Assembly (NCBI RefSeq): GCF_000808535.1
Contig: NZ_JWLV01000017.1
Span: 62,001 to 126,000, forward strand
Direction of reading: 5' to 3'
DNA from: Vibrio sinaloensis
GTDB taxonomy: Bacteria; Pseudomonadota; Gammaproteobacteria; Enterobacterales; Vibrionaceae
Length of the DNA stretch: 64,000 nucleotides
The stretch's first letter is position 1, and every line of letters begins with the position of its first letter. Below are positions 9,975 to 18,905 of this stretch, piece after piece. The notes under the pieces are model-generated. The model saw nothing but the letters and a program-made list of their open reading frames with translations, ran no database searches and was not told where the DNA came from. A program made the position numbers and the translations under genes.

Positions 9975-11054
9975 ATGTCAAGAAAGACATTTACACCATT
10001 GGCACTTTTGATTTCTGGAATGCTGCTAGGGACATCAAGCGTTGCGAACGCTGAAGAGAAGTTAACGGTAGTCTCTTGGGGTGGGGCATTTACTCACAGC
10101 CAAGTCGAGGCTTACCACAAGCCATTCATTGCCAAAACAGGCGTTGAGCTGATCTCAGAAGACTTCAGCGGTGGTCTTGCCGAGATTAAAGCACAAGTAG
10201 AAGCCAACAAGGTTCGCTGGGATCTGGTCTCGTTAGATAAACCCGATATCGTCCGAGGCTGCGCGGAAGGGTTACTTGAACCGGTAGACCCAAGCATTCT
10301 GCCCGCAGGGGATGATGGCACGCCAGCCGACAAAGACTTTATTCCTGGCGCTATCCATGAATGTGCGGTGAATACCATTGTGGTTTCAACGGTTCTCACC
10401 ATCAACGAAGAGGCATTTGCAGGCAAAGCCGCACCGAACAAATTAGTCGACCTGTTCAACATCACTCAATATCCAGGTCGCCGAGCTTTACAAAAGATGC
10501 CGCAGGGGAATTTAGAGTGGGCGTTAATTGCTGATGGGGTTGCGCCAGCAGAAGTGTATGACGTGTTAGAAACACCAGAAGGTCGCGCTCGTGCCTTTGC
10601 CAAACTCGATACCATCAAACCTCATGTGGTTTGGTGGACAACTGGCGCACAGCCACCACAAATGCTCGCAGACAAAGAAGTGGTGATGGCATCCGCGTTT
10701 AACGGTCGCATTCATAGTGCGACTCAAGAAGAAGGCCAGCCGTTCAAAATCATTTGGGATCATCAACTGGGCTACATGAATGGTTGGGCGATTCCGAAAG
10801 GCAGTCCAAATACCAAGTTAGCCTTAGAGTTCATTAAATTCTCTTCCGGCACACAGCCTCTTGCGGATCAGGCGAAATATGTCGCTTATGGGCCAACCCG
10901 TAAATCGTCGTCGGCACAAATCAGTCAAGAGATCTTGGCGAGTCTGCCAACCGCACCAAACAATTTTAAGACCGCTTTTCTTATCGATGACGAGTGGTGG
11001 TCAGATTACGCCGACGAGTTGAACGAAGAGTTCAATACTTGGCTTTTGAATTAA
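9975..11054 (+). CDS. PotD-like periplasmic substrate-binding protein, probable hydroxyproline uptake
   Basis: The start at 9975 is chosen because AAGGAG lies eight bases upstream and the Sec signal peptide then begins at residue 1 (MSRKTFTPLALLISGM, cleavage after VANA). The mature protein begins EEKLTVVSWGGAFTHSQ, typical of spermidine/putrescine-type (family 1, PotD-like) binding proteins. Its setting argues for hydroxyproline or a related imino acid instead of polyamines. The matching ATPase and permease genes lie 2.1 kb downstream, separated by two enzyme genes. A strong hairpin just after the stop may stabilise this message above its neighbours. Confidence 0.88.
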   Translation: MSRKTFTPLALLISGMLLGTSSVANAEEKLTVVSWGGAFTHSQVEAYHKPFIAKTGVELISEDFSGGLAEIKAQVEANKVRWDLVSLDKPDIVRGCAEGLLEPVDPSILPAGDDGTPADKDFIPGAIHECAVNTIVVSTVLTINEEAFAGKAAPNKLVDLFNITQYPGRRALQKMPQGNLEWALIADGVAPAEVYDVLETPEGRARAFAKLDTIKPHVVWWTTGAQPPQMLADKEVVMASAFNGRIHSATQEEGQPFKIIWDHQLGYMNGWAIPKGSPNTKLALEFIKFSSGTQPLADQAKYVAYGPTRKSSSAQISQEILASLPTAPNNFKTAFLIDDEWWSDYADELNEEFNTWLLN

Positions 11055-11066
11055 TTTGAGGTCAAC

Positions 11067-11086
11067 GAGGCGGTCTTTTCCGCCTC
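11067..11086 (+). other. Intercistronic hairpin after the binding-protein gene
   Basis: GAGGCGG and CCGCCTC form a perfect seven-pair stem around TCTTTT with no T run. Such hairpins often follow binding-protein genes and protect the upstream message from 3' exonucleases. Confidence 0.5.
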
Positions 11087-11103
11087 TCAACAAGGAAACA
11101 ATA

Positions 11104-12081
11104 ATGCTTAATCTCGATGCAAAGCAAATCGTCCAGTCGCTTTCGATGCAAGGTTTGATTGAATCGATGCGCCAAACGTATCAGCAGCACGCGACGATTC
11201 CTCAGCGCCGTGTTATGCCCTTGAAAGAGGGAGAGTATGATGCCTTTGCGTTGCTGCCGGCATGGAATGACTCTTTGATCACGGTAAAAGCGTTCACCTA
11301 CTTTCCCAATAACTGCTTGCAAGGGCGAGACAGTTTAGCGTCGAAGATCCTCGCTTTTGATCGCTCGCATGGGGAGCCGCTAGCGCTACTCGATGGCAAG
11401 GTACTCACATACTGGCGCACCGCAGCGGCTTCGGCGCTTGCGGCTGACTATCTGGCAAGGAAGGATGCAGAGACGTTGCTCATTTGCGGGACTGGCAACC
11501 TTGCGCCTTACATGGCGTGGGCATACGCAGCCATTCGGCCGATAAAAAGGGTGCTGGTGTGGGGCAGAGACTGCCAAAAAGCGCAGGCCGCCGTTGATAA
11601 GATTTTGTCTGGCAGTGAATATCAGTCGTTAGCTGAATCCAGCCGTTACCATGTTGAAGCGGTGTCAGGAGTCGATGAACACCTCGCTGAGGTCGATGCG
11701 ATCACCTGTGTCACAGGAGCGGCGCAGCCACTGTTTGATGGCACAAAGGTGCTGCCGGGTACGCATATCGATCTGATTGGTAACCATGACAAAGATAAAC
11801 GTGAGTGCGATAGCGCAAGCATTCAACGTTCCAGTGTGTTTGTTGATAGCCGAGTTAATGTGTTAGCCGAAGCGGGAGAGTTGCTAATTCCGATTGCTAA
11901 TGATGAGTTTGCAGCAGAGGCGATAAACGCTGAGCTAACAGACCTGTGCGCTGGCAAGCACATCGGCAGAACCGATGATTCTGAAATCACCTTGTACAAA
12001 TCGGTCGGTAGCGCACTTGCGGATCTTGCGGCGGTAAGGTTCATTCTCGATCAACAAGATACACAATCGTTTATGGGGTAG
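11104..12081 (+). CDS. Ornithine cyclodeaminase / mu-crystallin family, probable 1-pyrroline-2-carboxylate reductase
   Basis: This 325-residue protein starts at the ATG at 11104 behind AAGGAAAC. It has the family hallmarks VKAFTYFPNNCLQGRDS, the GGTGN-like dinucleotide motif CGTGNLAPYMAWAY, and DLIGNHDKDKRECD. In hydroxyproline clusters members of this family reduce 1-pyrroline-2-carboxylate, the product of trans-3-hydroxyproline dehydration, to L-proline. No dehydratase of that type is in the window, so the enzyme may recover spontaneous side products or cooperate with a dehydratase encoded elsewhere. Ornithine cyclodeaminase activity is less likely in this context. Confidence 0.82.
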   Translation: MLNLDAKQIVQSLSMQGLIESMRQTYQQHATIPQRRVMPLKEGEYDAFALLPAWNDSLITVKAFTYFPNNCLQGRDSLASKILAFDRSHGEPLALLDGKVLTYWRTAAASALAADYLARKDAETLLICGTGNLAPYMAWAYAAIRPIKRVLVWGRDCQKAQAAVDKILSGSEYQSLAESSRYHVEAVSGVDEHLAEVDAITCVTGAAQPLFDGTKVLPGTHIDLIGNHDKDKRECDSASIQRSSVFVDSRVNVLAEAGELLIPIANDEFAAEAINAELTDLCAGKHIGRTDDSEITLYKSVGSALADLAAVRFILDQQDTQSFMG

Positions 12082-12122
12082 ACCCAACGTCGGATAGTCG
12101 TATTCGTGCGACTGTTAAAATT

Positions 12123-12135
12123 GCATACAATATAC
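12123..12135. promoter_or_regulatory. Putative GntR operator upstream of the deaminase gene
   Basis: GCATA-CAA-TATAC matches GTATA-N3-TATAC with one mismatch and sits 16 bases upstream of the ATG at 12151, close to the ribosome site. Confidence 0.45.
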
Positions 12136-12150
12136 AAATGGAAGGTAAAA

Positions 12151-13065
12151 ATGAAAGTAGATTGGAAAGGTGTGTACCCAGCGGTCAGCACTCAATTTCG
12201 CGCGGATCAAACCATCGACTTAGATGCGACTCAAACCGTCATTGATAATCAAATTAACGATGGCGTGAATGGCATCATCTGTCTAGGCACGGTGGGCGAA
12301 AACTGCGCGCTGTACCCAGAAGAGAAGCGTCAGGTCTTAAAGGCGGCGCACGAGGTTGTTGCAGGCCGTGTGCCCTTGATTGCGGGCACCGCTGAATCAA
12401 TCACAACAGCTTCTGTGCAATATATGCAGGATGCGCAAAAAATCGGTATTGATGGTTGCATGGTGATGCCTGCGATGGTTTATCGCACATCAGACAGTGA
12501 GACGGTGGACTACTACCGAACGCTCGCAGAAGCGACCCCAGAAATGCCGATCATGATTTACAACAACCCAGTCTCTTACGGGGTCGATGTCAGCCTAGAT
12601 ATGATGGAGCAATTGGTGAGTTGCGAGAGCATTGTCGCGGTAAAAGAGTCAACGACCGACACGCGCCGCATTACTGAGTTGTACAATCGTTTTGATGATC
12701 GTTTCACCGTATTTAGTGGCGTCGACGACATTGCGCTAGAGTCATTAATGCTTGGTGCCACTGGCTGGATTTCCGGTCTGACCAACGCTTTCCCTGCGGA
12801 ATCGGTGGCAATCTACAAGCTGGCGAGTCAAGGTCGCTACGCGGAAGCGTTAGAGATTTATCGCTGGTTCCTACCTTTGCTGCGTTTGGATACGATTCCG
12901 ACGCTGGTCCAGTGTATTAAGCTGGCAGAACAAGTGTGTGGCCGCGGCAGTGAGCAAGTGCGTGCCCCTCGCCAAAACCTCAAAGGGGAAGAGCGTGCCC
13001 GGGTGATCGCCATGGTGGAGCATGCGATGGCAACTCGCCCAGATCTTTCTAAGTACAACCTATAA
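12151..13065 (+). CDS. DHDPS-family 1-pyrroline-4-hydroxy-2-carboxylate deaminase
   Basis: The 304-residue protein is a dihydrodipicolinate synthase/N-acetylneuraminate lyase family TIM barrel: GTVGENCALYPEEKRQV near the N-terminus, the tyrosine in PIMIYNNPVSYGVD, and the Schiff-base lysine in ESIVAVKESTTD. In hydroxyproline pathways this family deaminates and dehydrates 1-pyrroline-4-hydroxy-2-carboxylate to 2-oxoglutarate semialdehyde, feeding the dehydrogenase at 5931-7436. The ATG at 12151 has GGAAGGT upstream and gives the usual family length; a longer GTG-start frame would overlap the operator. Downstream, a short hairpin at 13084-13106 separates it from the transporter genes. Confidence 0.88.
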   Translation: MKVDWKGVYPAVSTQFRADQTIDLDATQTVIDNQINDGVNGIICLGTVGENCALYPEEKRQVLKAAHEVVAGRVPLIAGTAESITTASVQYMQDAQKIGIDGCMVMPAMVYRTSDSETVDYYRTLAEATPEMPIMIYNNPVSYGVDVSLDMMEQLVSCESIVAVKESTTDTRRITELYNRFDDRFTVFSGVDDIALESLMLGATGWISGLTNAFPAESVAIYKLASQGRYAEALEIYRWFLPLLRLDTIPTLVQCIKLAEQVCGRGSEQVRAPRQNLKGEERARVIAMVEHAMATRPDLSKYNL

Positions 13066-13083
13066 ACCGTTAATTCAGAGAGA

Positions 13084-13106
13084 AAGGCAGGGGGAGACTC
13101 TGCCTT
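13084..13106 (+). other. Hairpin between deaminase and transporter genes
   Basis: AAGGCAG and CTGCCTT pair around a nine-base purine-rich loop. The following bases are only moderately T-rich, so it may attenuate transcription or process the message instead of fully terminating it. Confidence 0.35.
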
Positions 13107-13192
13107 CAATCCCTTTACGTAAACGGCTTATTAGGGCGTTAAGCTGTTTACCTAGCTGGATTGGGTGATTGATTTGTCGAAAAGGAACAACC

Positions 13193-14314
13193 ATGACAAT
13201 GCATAAAGAGTACGTCAGCTTTCAGCACGTTCAGAAAACCTACGATGGTGAAAACTTGGTGGTAAAGGATTTTAACTTAGACATCAAACCCGGCGAGTTT
13301 GTCACCATGCTTGGGCCGTCTGGCTCTGGAAAAACCACCTGTTTGATGATGTTGGCAGGTTTCGAAACCGCTACGGGCGGCGAAATCTACATTGATGGCA
13401 CGCCGGTCAATAATCTTGCACCGCATAAACGAGACATTGGTATGGTGTTTCAAAACTATGCGTTGTTCCCACACATGACGATTGCAGAAAACCTCGCCTT
13501 TCCGCTCAAGGTCAGAAAATTGCCTTCGGAAGAGGTCTCGCGCAAAGTCGATGCCGCTTTGAAAATGGTAGAGCTTGAGCATGTGGCGAACCGCTACCCA
13601 AAGCAGCTTTCAGGTGGTCAGCAGCAGCGTGTTGCGTTGGCGCGAGCATTGGTGTTTGAGCCAAAACTGGTGTTAATGGATGAGCCTTTAGGGGCACTCG
13701 ACAAGCAGCTTCGAGAGCAAATGCAACTTGAGATCAAGCACTTGCATGAGAAGTTAGGCATTACCATTTTGTACGTGACCCATGATCAGGATGAAGCCTT
13801 GACCATGTCTGATCGCATTGCGGTGTTTAATCACGGCGCGGTTCAGCAGTTGGCGTCGCCGACGGATCTGTACGAATCACCCAGCAATGCCTTTGTGGCG
13901 CAGTTTATTGGCGAAAACAACCAACTCTTCGGTACGGTTGAGGCGCTTGATTGTAACCATTGCTTAGTTCAGGTTGGACCGCAGCAACTGTCGGCGAAAG
14001 CGGTAAGTGTGAGTGATGTTGGCGAGCCGACATTGTTGTCGATACGTCCTGAGAAAATCAGTATTACGCCGGAACTGGATGGGTGTGATAACCAAGTAAC
14101 GGGCACTTTGAAAGAGCTGATTTATCACGGCGATCACCATCGTCTGGTCGTCAGTGTTTCGGGTGTGGGCGATCTGGTGGTTAAGGTCACCAACGGTCAT
14201 CGCCATTCGCAAGCGTTTAAGCTCGGAGGGGTCTTTGCGATCGGCTGGAACCGCCAAGATTGTCATGCGCTTGATTGTCCGAAAGAGTCCTTTGAGCAGG
14301 AGGAAGTGGCATGA
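13193..14314 (+). CDS. PotA-like ABC transporter ATP-binding protein
   Basis: The 373-residue ATPase has Walker A LGPSGSGKTT, Q-loop VFQNYALFPHMT, signature LSGGQQQRVALARAL, Walker B LVLMDEPLGALD and the H-loop VTHDQDEA, then a C-terminal TOBE regulatory domain (LLSIRPEKISI). This is the PotA/FbpC type. The ATG at 13193 follows AAAAGGAA. Its stop overlaps the start of the first permease, so ATPase and permeases are coupled. With the PotD-like protein at 9975 it should form a complete importer, inferred to carry hydroxyproline. Confidence 0.9.
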   Translation: MTMHKEYVSFQHVQKTYDGENLVVKDFNLDIKPGEFVTMLGPSGSGKTTCLMMLAGFETATGGEIYIDGTPVNNLAPHKRDIGMVFQNYALFPHMTIAENLAFPLKVRKLPSEEVSRKVDAALKMVELEHVANRYPKQLSGGQQQRVALARALVFEPKLVLMDEPLGALDKQLREQMQLEIKHLHEKLGITILYVTHDQDEALTMSDRIAVFNHGAVQQLASPTDLYESPSNAFVAQFIGENNQLFGTVEALDCNHCLVQVGPQQLSAKAVSVSDVGEPTLLSIRPEKISITPELDGCDNQVTGTLKELIYHGDHHRLVVSVSGVGDLVVKVTNGHRHSQAFKLGGVFAIGWNRQDCHALDCPKESFEQEEVA

Positions 14315-15591
14315 GCTGTGAACTGAGTGGACTTGCTTCGGTCATTTCCTTGCAAAGAAAGCTGGCTAAACCTAAGCCAGATCTTAAATCTCAATTGAAG
14401 CGTGCTGAACGACAGAAACAGATTCGATCCCTTTTGCTTATTCTTCCTTTGGTCTGTTTTATTTGCGTCACCTTTGCTTTTCCAATCGTTGAGATGCTGT
14501 ATCGCAGTGTCGACAATCAAGCGGTACCGAGTGGTTTTCCTCAAACGGCAAAAGTGATCAAACAGTGGGACTATCAAGGTTTGCCAAGCGTGGCGATCCA
14601 GCAGCAATTTATGCAAGAGCTGAAGGCGCGCTATCAAGATAAAACACTGCCTAAACTGGCTAATCGATTGAATATCGAAGTGTCGGGAATGCGCAGTTTA
14701 ATGATGAAAACGGGGCGAAAACTGGCGAAGTTAGAGCGCCTTCCTGTCAGCGCGGAGGAGATACAACAACTCGATAAACGTTGGGCTAAGCCGCACTATT
14801 GGTCGGCATTGAAGACCTTAAGCTCTCCTTACACCTTGAGTTATTACCTTGCCGCGCTCGATATGCGTTATGACGACCAAGGTAACATCAGCGCTCAGCC
14901 AGAGACGCGCCAAGTCTACGTCGACCTATTTAGCAAGACGTTTGGAATGTCACTCACTATTACTTTGATCTGCTTAGTGATGGCGTATCCGGTGGCTTAT
15001 CTGCTTGCCAATTTGCCAGACAAGCAGGCGAACTTGTTGCTGATTGTGGTGCTGCTCCCTTTTTGGACCTCGCTATTGGTGAGAACGACATCTTGGATTG
15101 TGCTACTGCAAAACCAAGGAGTGATCAATGATGTGTTGATTTGGTCTGGGGTGACTTCCGAACGGCTGGCGATGGTACACAATACCTTTGGCACCATTGT
15201 CGCCATGGTTCATATCCTGCTGCCGTTTATGATATTGCCTCTCTACAGTGTCATGAAGGGCATCAGCCCCAGTTACTTTCGCGCCGCTAGGTCATTAGGT
15301 GCGACGCCAGCGACCGCTTTCATTAAGGTTTACATGCCGCTCACTCTACCAGGCATTGGCGCGGGGGCGCTGCTGACGTTCATTCTTTCCATCGGTTTTT
15401 ACATTACGCCTGCGCTGGTTGGAGGACGAAGTGGGCAAATGATTTCAAACATGATCGCGTATCACATGCAGACGTCACTGAACTGGGGGATGGCAGCTGC
15501 GCTAGGTGGATTACTTCTGGCTGTGGTGCTGGTGCTGTTTTACCTCTTTAATCGTGTCGTTGGTATTAACAATATTAAGGTAGGAGGTTAA
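14311..15591 (+). CDS. PotB-like ABC transporter permease
   Basis: This 426-residue permease has one N-terminal membrane segment (LLLILPLVCFICVTFAF), a soluble insertion of about 130 residues with helical character, then the conserved membrane domain with the ATPase-contacting EAA-type loop (YFRAARSLGATPATAFIKVY). The insertion makes it longer than E. coli PotB (about 275 residues), a form found in some amino-acid and opine-type importers. It overlaps the ATPase gene by four bases and is followed after two bases by the second permease. Confidence 0.87.
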   Translation: MSCELSGLASVISLQRKLAKPKPDLKSQLKRAERQKQIRSLLLILPLVCFICVTFAFPIVEMLYRSVDNQAVPSGFPQTAKVIKQWDYQGLPSVAIQQQFMQELKARYQDKTLPKLANRLNIEVSGMRSLMMKTGRKLAKLERLPVSAEEIQQLDKRWAKPHYWSALKTLSSPYTLSYYLAALDMRYDDQGNISAQPETRQVYVDLFSKTFGMSLTITLICLVMAYPVAYLLANLPDKQANLLLIVVLLPFWTSLLVRTTSWIVLLQNQGVINDVLIWSGVTSERLAMVHNTFGTIVAMVHILLPFMILPLYSVMKGISPSYFRAARSLGATPATAFIKVYMPLTLPGIGAGALLTFILSIGFYITPALVGGRSGQMISNMIAYHMQTSLNWGMAAALGGLLLAVVLVLFYLFNRVVGINNIKVGG

Positions 15592-15593
15592 TT

Positions 15594-16445
15594 ATGGCAC
15601 TGCCGAGCTACTGTAGTGGCCGCGAGCGCGTTGCGTATTATGGCTACTTAGGGTTTTGTACTTTGGTGTTTTTGTTTCTGATTGCGCCAATCTTAATCAT
15701 TATTCCGCTCTCATTTAACGCCACCCCCTATTTTACCTTTACCGAAGGAATGTTGAGTTTGGATCCTGAGGCGTATTCGATTCGTTGGTACGTGGATATG
15801 TTTTCTAACCAGCAGTGGATCAACGCCCTGAAAAACAGCACCCTGATTGCGATTTGCGCCACTATTGTAGCCACAGCGTTGGGTACGTTGGCGGCGATGG
15901 GGCTCGCGGCGAACAATGTCCCATTTCGCAATACCATTATGGCGTTTTTGATTTCACCGATGATTGTTCCTGTGATCATTTCTGCCGCTGCAATGTACTT
16001 TTTCTACACGCGGTTAGACCTTTCCCAAACCTTTGTAGGCATTGTGCTGGCTCATGCTGCGTTAGGGACGCCCTTTGTGGTGATTACTGTAACGGCGACC
16101 TTGAGTGGCTTCGATCATAGTTTAGTTAGAGCAGCGTACAGCCTAGGAGCCAATCCCATTTACGCGTTTCGCCACGTGACTTTTCCTCTTATCCGTCCGG
16201 GAATGATCTCAGGTGGCTTGTTTGCGTTCGGGACATCGTTTGATGAAGTGGTGGTGGCGCTGTTTATTACCGGCGTCGAGCAGAGAACGGTCCCAAGACA
16301 GATGTGGTCCGGGATCCGAGAACAGATCAGTCCGACCATTTTGGCCGTCGCGAGCTTGTTGATTTTGATGTCGGTACTGTTGCTCGTCACCCTAGAAATG
16401 TTGCGTAGACGCAATGCGCGCATAAGGGGGATTAGCGAGTCGTAA
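15594..16445 (+). CDS. PotC-like ABC transporter permease
   Basis: The 283-residue protein has six predicted membrane segments and the EAA loop RAAYSLGANPIYAFRHVTFP. An AGGAGG ribosome site overlaps the end of the preceding permease. It is the last gene of the transporter operon and is followed by a strong intrinsic terminator. Confidence 0.88.
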   Translation: MALPSYCSGRERVAYYGYLGFCTLVFLFLIAPILIIIPLSFNATPYFTFTEGMLSLDPEAYSIRWYVDMFSNQQWINALKNSTLIAICATIVATALGTLAAMGLAANNVPFRNTIMAFLISPMIVPVIISAAAMYFFYTRLDLSQTFVGIVLAHAALGTPFVVITVTATLSGFDHSLVRAAYSLGANPIYAFRHVTFPLIRPGMISGGLFAFGTSFDEVVVALFITGVEQRTVPRQMWSGIREQISPTILAVASLLILMSVLLLVTLEMLRRRNARIRGISES

Positions 16446-16526
16446 CTTCTGTGATTGTTGGGCAAAAGCGGTAAGGTCACCATCCAGGTATTGTAGGCTT
16501 CAACTCCCGTCCTTACCTTTTCCATC

Positions 16527-16557
16527 GCGCTTCGACTCTTCTTCGAAGCGCTTTTTT
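16527..16557 (+). terminator. Rho-independent terminator of the transporter operon
   Basis: GCGCTTCGA pairs with TCGAAGCGC around a seven-base loop and is followed by six T on the + strand. Confidence 0.85.
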
Positions 16558-16565
16558 GTTTTTGG

Positions 16566-17273
16566 CTACCAGGGCAATCGCTCTCCGTCATAGGCGATAA
16601 AGCTGCCACTGTCGCTCGCCTTGAGTGAGTGCAAAATAGTTATCAACTGAGTCGCCACATAATTTGGCGTGAAGAGTTTTCCCTCAGGCACGTTGGTTTG
16701 GAACGGCTTAGACAATTGGGTATCGGTGGTGCCAGGGTGAAGCGCAACCACCACGCTTTTGGGCATTAAGCGCCCCCATTCAATGGCGATGGATTTGAGA
16801 GTCATGTTGAGGGCTGCTTTGGAACTTCGGTAACTGTACCAACCGCCGAGTTGATTGTCGGTAATGCTGCCGACCTTGGCCGAGACGGTGGCAAGGCAGG
16901 GGTGAGCGCTTTTTCTCAACAAAGGCTGGAAATGTTTGGCAATTAGCAGAGTAGGCAAACAGTTGACCGCCATACTTTTGAGGAAGAAATCTGGGTTTAT
17001 TGAGGCAAGGTTCTTTTCTGGTTTTTGGTACTGTGTATGCAGCATTCCCACGCAGTTGATGATCCAATCCAATTGCTCAAACTGCTGGGCGAGTTGCTTA
17101 ATGCTGGCTTCGTCCTCGACATCAAGTGGATACCAGCGAACTGGGCTCTGCTGATGCTCTGGCTGGTTACGGTGATAGGTAGCAGCGACGTCAACTTGCG
17201 GGTAGTGGCTAGCAAGGTGGTTGACGATGGCCTGACCGATACCGCCGCTTCCTCCGATTACGAGTACTTTCAT
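16566..17273 (-). CDS. Short-chain dehydrogenase/reductase (CsgA-like)
   Basis: The 235-residue SDR has the N-terminal cofactor motif VIGGSGGIGQAIV, INCVGML in place of the usual NNAG, and the catalytic YSYRSSKAAL (Tyr-x-x-x-Lys type, shifted to YRSSK). Its ATG overlaps the stop of the photolyase-like gene (TAATG), so it is translationally coupled to it. SDRs of this type are often found beside photolyase-like genes in marine gammaproteobacteria and their substrate is unknown. A role in pterin or flavin supply to the photolyase is possible but not shown by the sequence. Confidence 0.82.
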   Translation of the reverse strand: MKVLVIGGSGGIGQAIVNHLASHYPQVDVAATYHRNQPEHQQSPVRWYPLDVEDEASIKQLAQQFEQLDWIINCVGMLHTQYQKPEKNLASINPDFFLKSMAVNCLPTLLIAKHFQPLLRKSAHPCLATVSAKVGSITDNQLGGWYSYRSSKAALNMTLKSIAIEWGRLMPKSVVVALHPGTTDTQLSKPFQTNVPEGKLFTPNYVATQLITILHSLKASDSGSFIAYDGERLPW

Positions 17274-18820
17274 TACAGCTCCTCCAAACGTTGAAGATTA
17301 CGTTCTGCGGTCTCTAAAATGGCATGTTGTGCTTCATCGCTCATCTTGTCCCAATTGCGGTATATCATGCCGATGCGAGGAAGAGTGCCAATTCGATCTC
17401 GATGTCTGACCATAAAATGCCAGTAGAGGCTGTTAAGTGGGCACGACGTTGGGCCACTTTTTTGGTTTACTTTGTAGCGGCACGATTTGCAGTAGTCACT
17501 CATTCGATTGATGTAAGCACCACTGGCTGCGTAGGGTTTGGTTCCTACGATCCCGCCATCGGCGTACAGTGCCATGCCTCGCGTGTTGGGCATCTCAACC
17601 CACTCGATGGCATCTATGTAAATACCCAAATACCACTCATCGACTTCATCAGGGTTGATCCCCGCCAGCAGTGTGAAGTTGCCAGTCACCATAAGGCGCT
17701 GGATGTGATGAGCGTAGGCATGCTCCAGAGATTGGCCAACCACTTGGTTAAGGCAGTTCATCCCACTCTTGCCTGTCCAGAAGTAATTTGGCAGTGGGCG
17801 TTTTGCATCAAAATGATTTCGCGTTTTGTATTGGGGCATGTTTGCCCAGTAGACCGCGCGAATGTATTCCCGCCAACCGATAATTTGACGCACAAACCCC
17901 TCAATCTGCGACAATGAAATGTCGCCGTTGGCCTTTTCGAAATAGGTGATGGCACTAGTGACAACTTCAAGAGGGGAAATCAACTTACTGTTAAGGGCGA
18001 AAGAGAGTCGACTGTGATACAAGCTCCAACTTGCTGGGTGACGGTCTGTCATGGCATCTTGGAAAAAACCAAATCGCGGCAAGCAGTGCTGGCAGAAATG
18101 CGCCAATAAATTAAGAGCTTGGCTACGATTGATAGGCCAAATCAGTGGGTTGGAGACATCACCTATGTTTTTCACCTTGTGGCGTTCAAGTCTTGCCAGA
18201 ATATCGCTGACATCTGTGGCAAACATCAGTGGGTTCGGGATCGCCTCTAGGTCGTCCTCTTTAAACGCGTTGCGATTGTTGGCATCTAAATTCCATTTTC
18301 CCCCAACCGGTTTGTCGCCTTCCATGAGTAGATTGAAGCGTCGGCGCATTTTGCGGTAAAAGTGCTCCATCAAGATGTGTTTACCGGCCGGAAAAGCCTC
18401 GGCAATTTCCTCAAACGGGAACAGGAAGTGCTCGCTATCCACCATAGTGCTCGTCACCCCTTCAATAGCGAGCGCCTCTAGCTGCTTGAGCAAACGGTAT
18501 TCATCGGGGCGTTGATACTCAAGGTGAGTGGCTTGATGTTGCTCGACAAGGCTTGCAAGCAAGTGAGGCAAGTCTTGATGTTGTTCACTCTGATCTAAGT
18601 CGAGATAGAGCACCTGATGGCCGAGTTGCTTAAGCTCGTCGGCAAAACTGGTCATGGCCGCAAAGAAGGCGCAGTGCTTTTGAATGTGGTGAGTGGTGTA
18701 ACTCGCTTCCTGATGGAGTTCAGCGATAACATACAACACGCTGTCGTCTTGGTGCTGAAACCAAGAGTGCTTGATATTGAGTTGGTCACCTAAGATGAGG
18801 CGGATGGTGGTCATGTTCAT
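17273..18820 (-). CDS. Iron-sulfur bacterial cryptochrome / (6-4) photolyase-like protein
   Basis: This 515-residue protein begins with the photolyase-related antenna fold (TIRLILGDQLNIKHSWF) and contains the FAD domain with SFALNSKLISPLEVV, GFVRQIIGWREYIRAVYW and NTRGMALYADGGIVGTKPYA. Cysteines in GMNCLNQ, YCKSCRYK and TSCPLN form the four-cysteine [4Fe-4S] set known from PhrB of Agrobacterium and CryB of Rhodobacter. The family repairs (6-4) photoproducts or senses blue light. It heads a two-gene unit with the SDR. No strong ribosome site is visible before the ATG at 18820. Confidence 0.9.
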   Translation of the reverse strand: MNMTTIRLILGDQLNIKHSWFQHQDDSVLYVIAELHQEASYTTHHIQKHCAFFAAMTSFADELKQLGHQVLYLDLDQSEQHQDLPHLLASLVEQHQATHLEYQRPDEYRLLKQLEALAIEGVTSTMVDSEHFLFPFEEIAEAFPAGKHILMEHFYRKMRRRFNLLMEGDKPVGGKWNLDANNRNAFKEDDLEAIPNPLMFATDVSDILARLERHKVKNIGDVSNPLIWPINRSQALNLLAHFCQHCLPRFGFFQDAMTDRHPASWSLYHSRLSFALNSKLISPLEVVTSAITYFEKANGDISLSQIEGFVRQIIGWREYIRAVYWANMPQYKTRNHFDAKRPLPNYFWTGKSGMNCLNQVVGQSLEHAYAHHIQRLMVTGNFTLLAGINPDEVDEWYLGIYIDAIEWVEMPNTRGMALYADGGIVGTKPYAASGAYINRMSDYCKSCRYKVNQKSGPTSCPLNSLYWHFMVRHRDRIGTLPRIGMIYRNWDKMSDEAQHAILETAERNLQRLEEL

Positions 18821-18905
18821 TCATTTGCTTAACAGAGTTTAATACCCTTACGCAGCGGTGCTCTATTGGGATCAGGCAATGACGTGCTTTGACGGAAAGT
18901 TTGTC

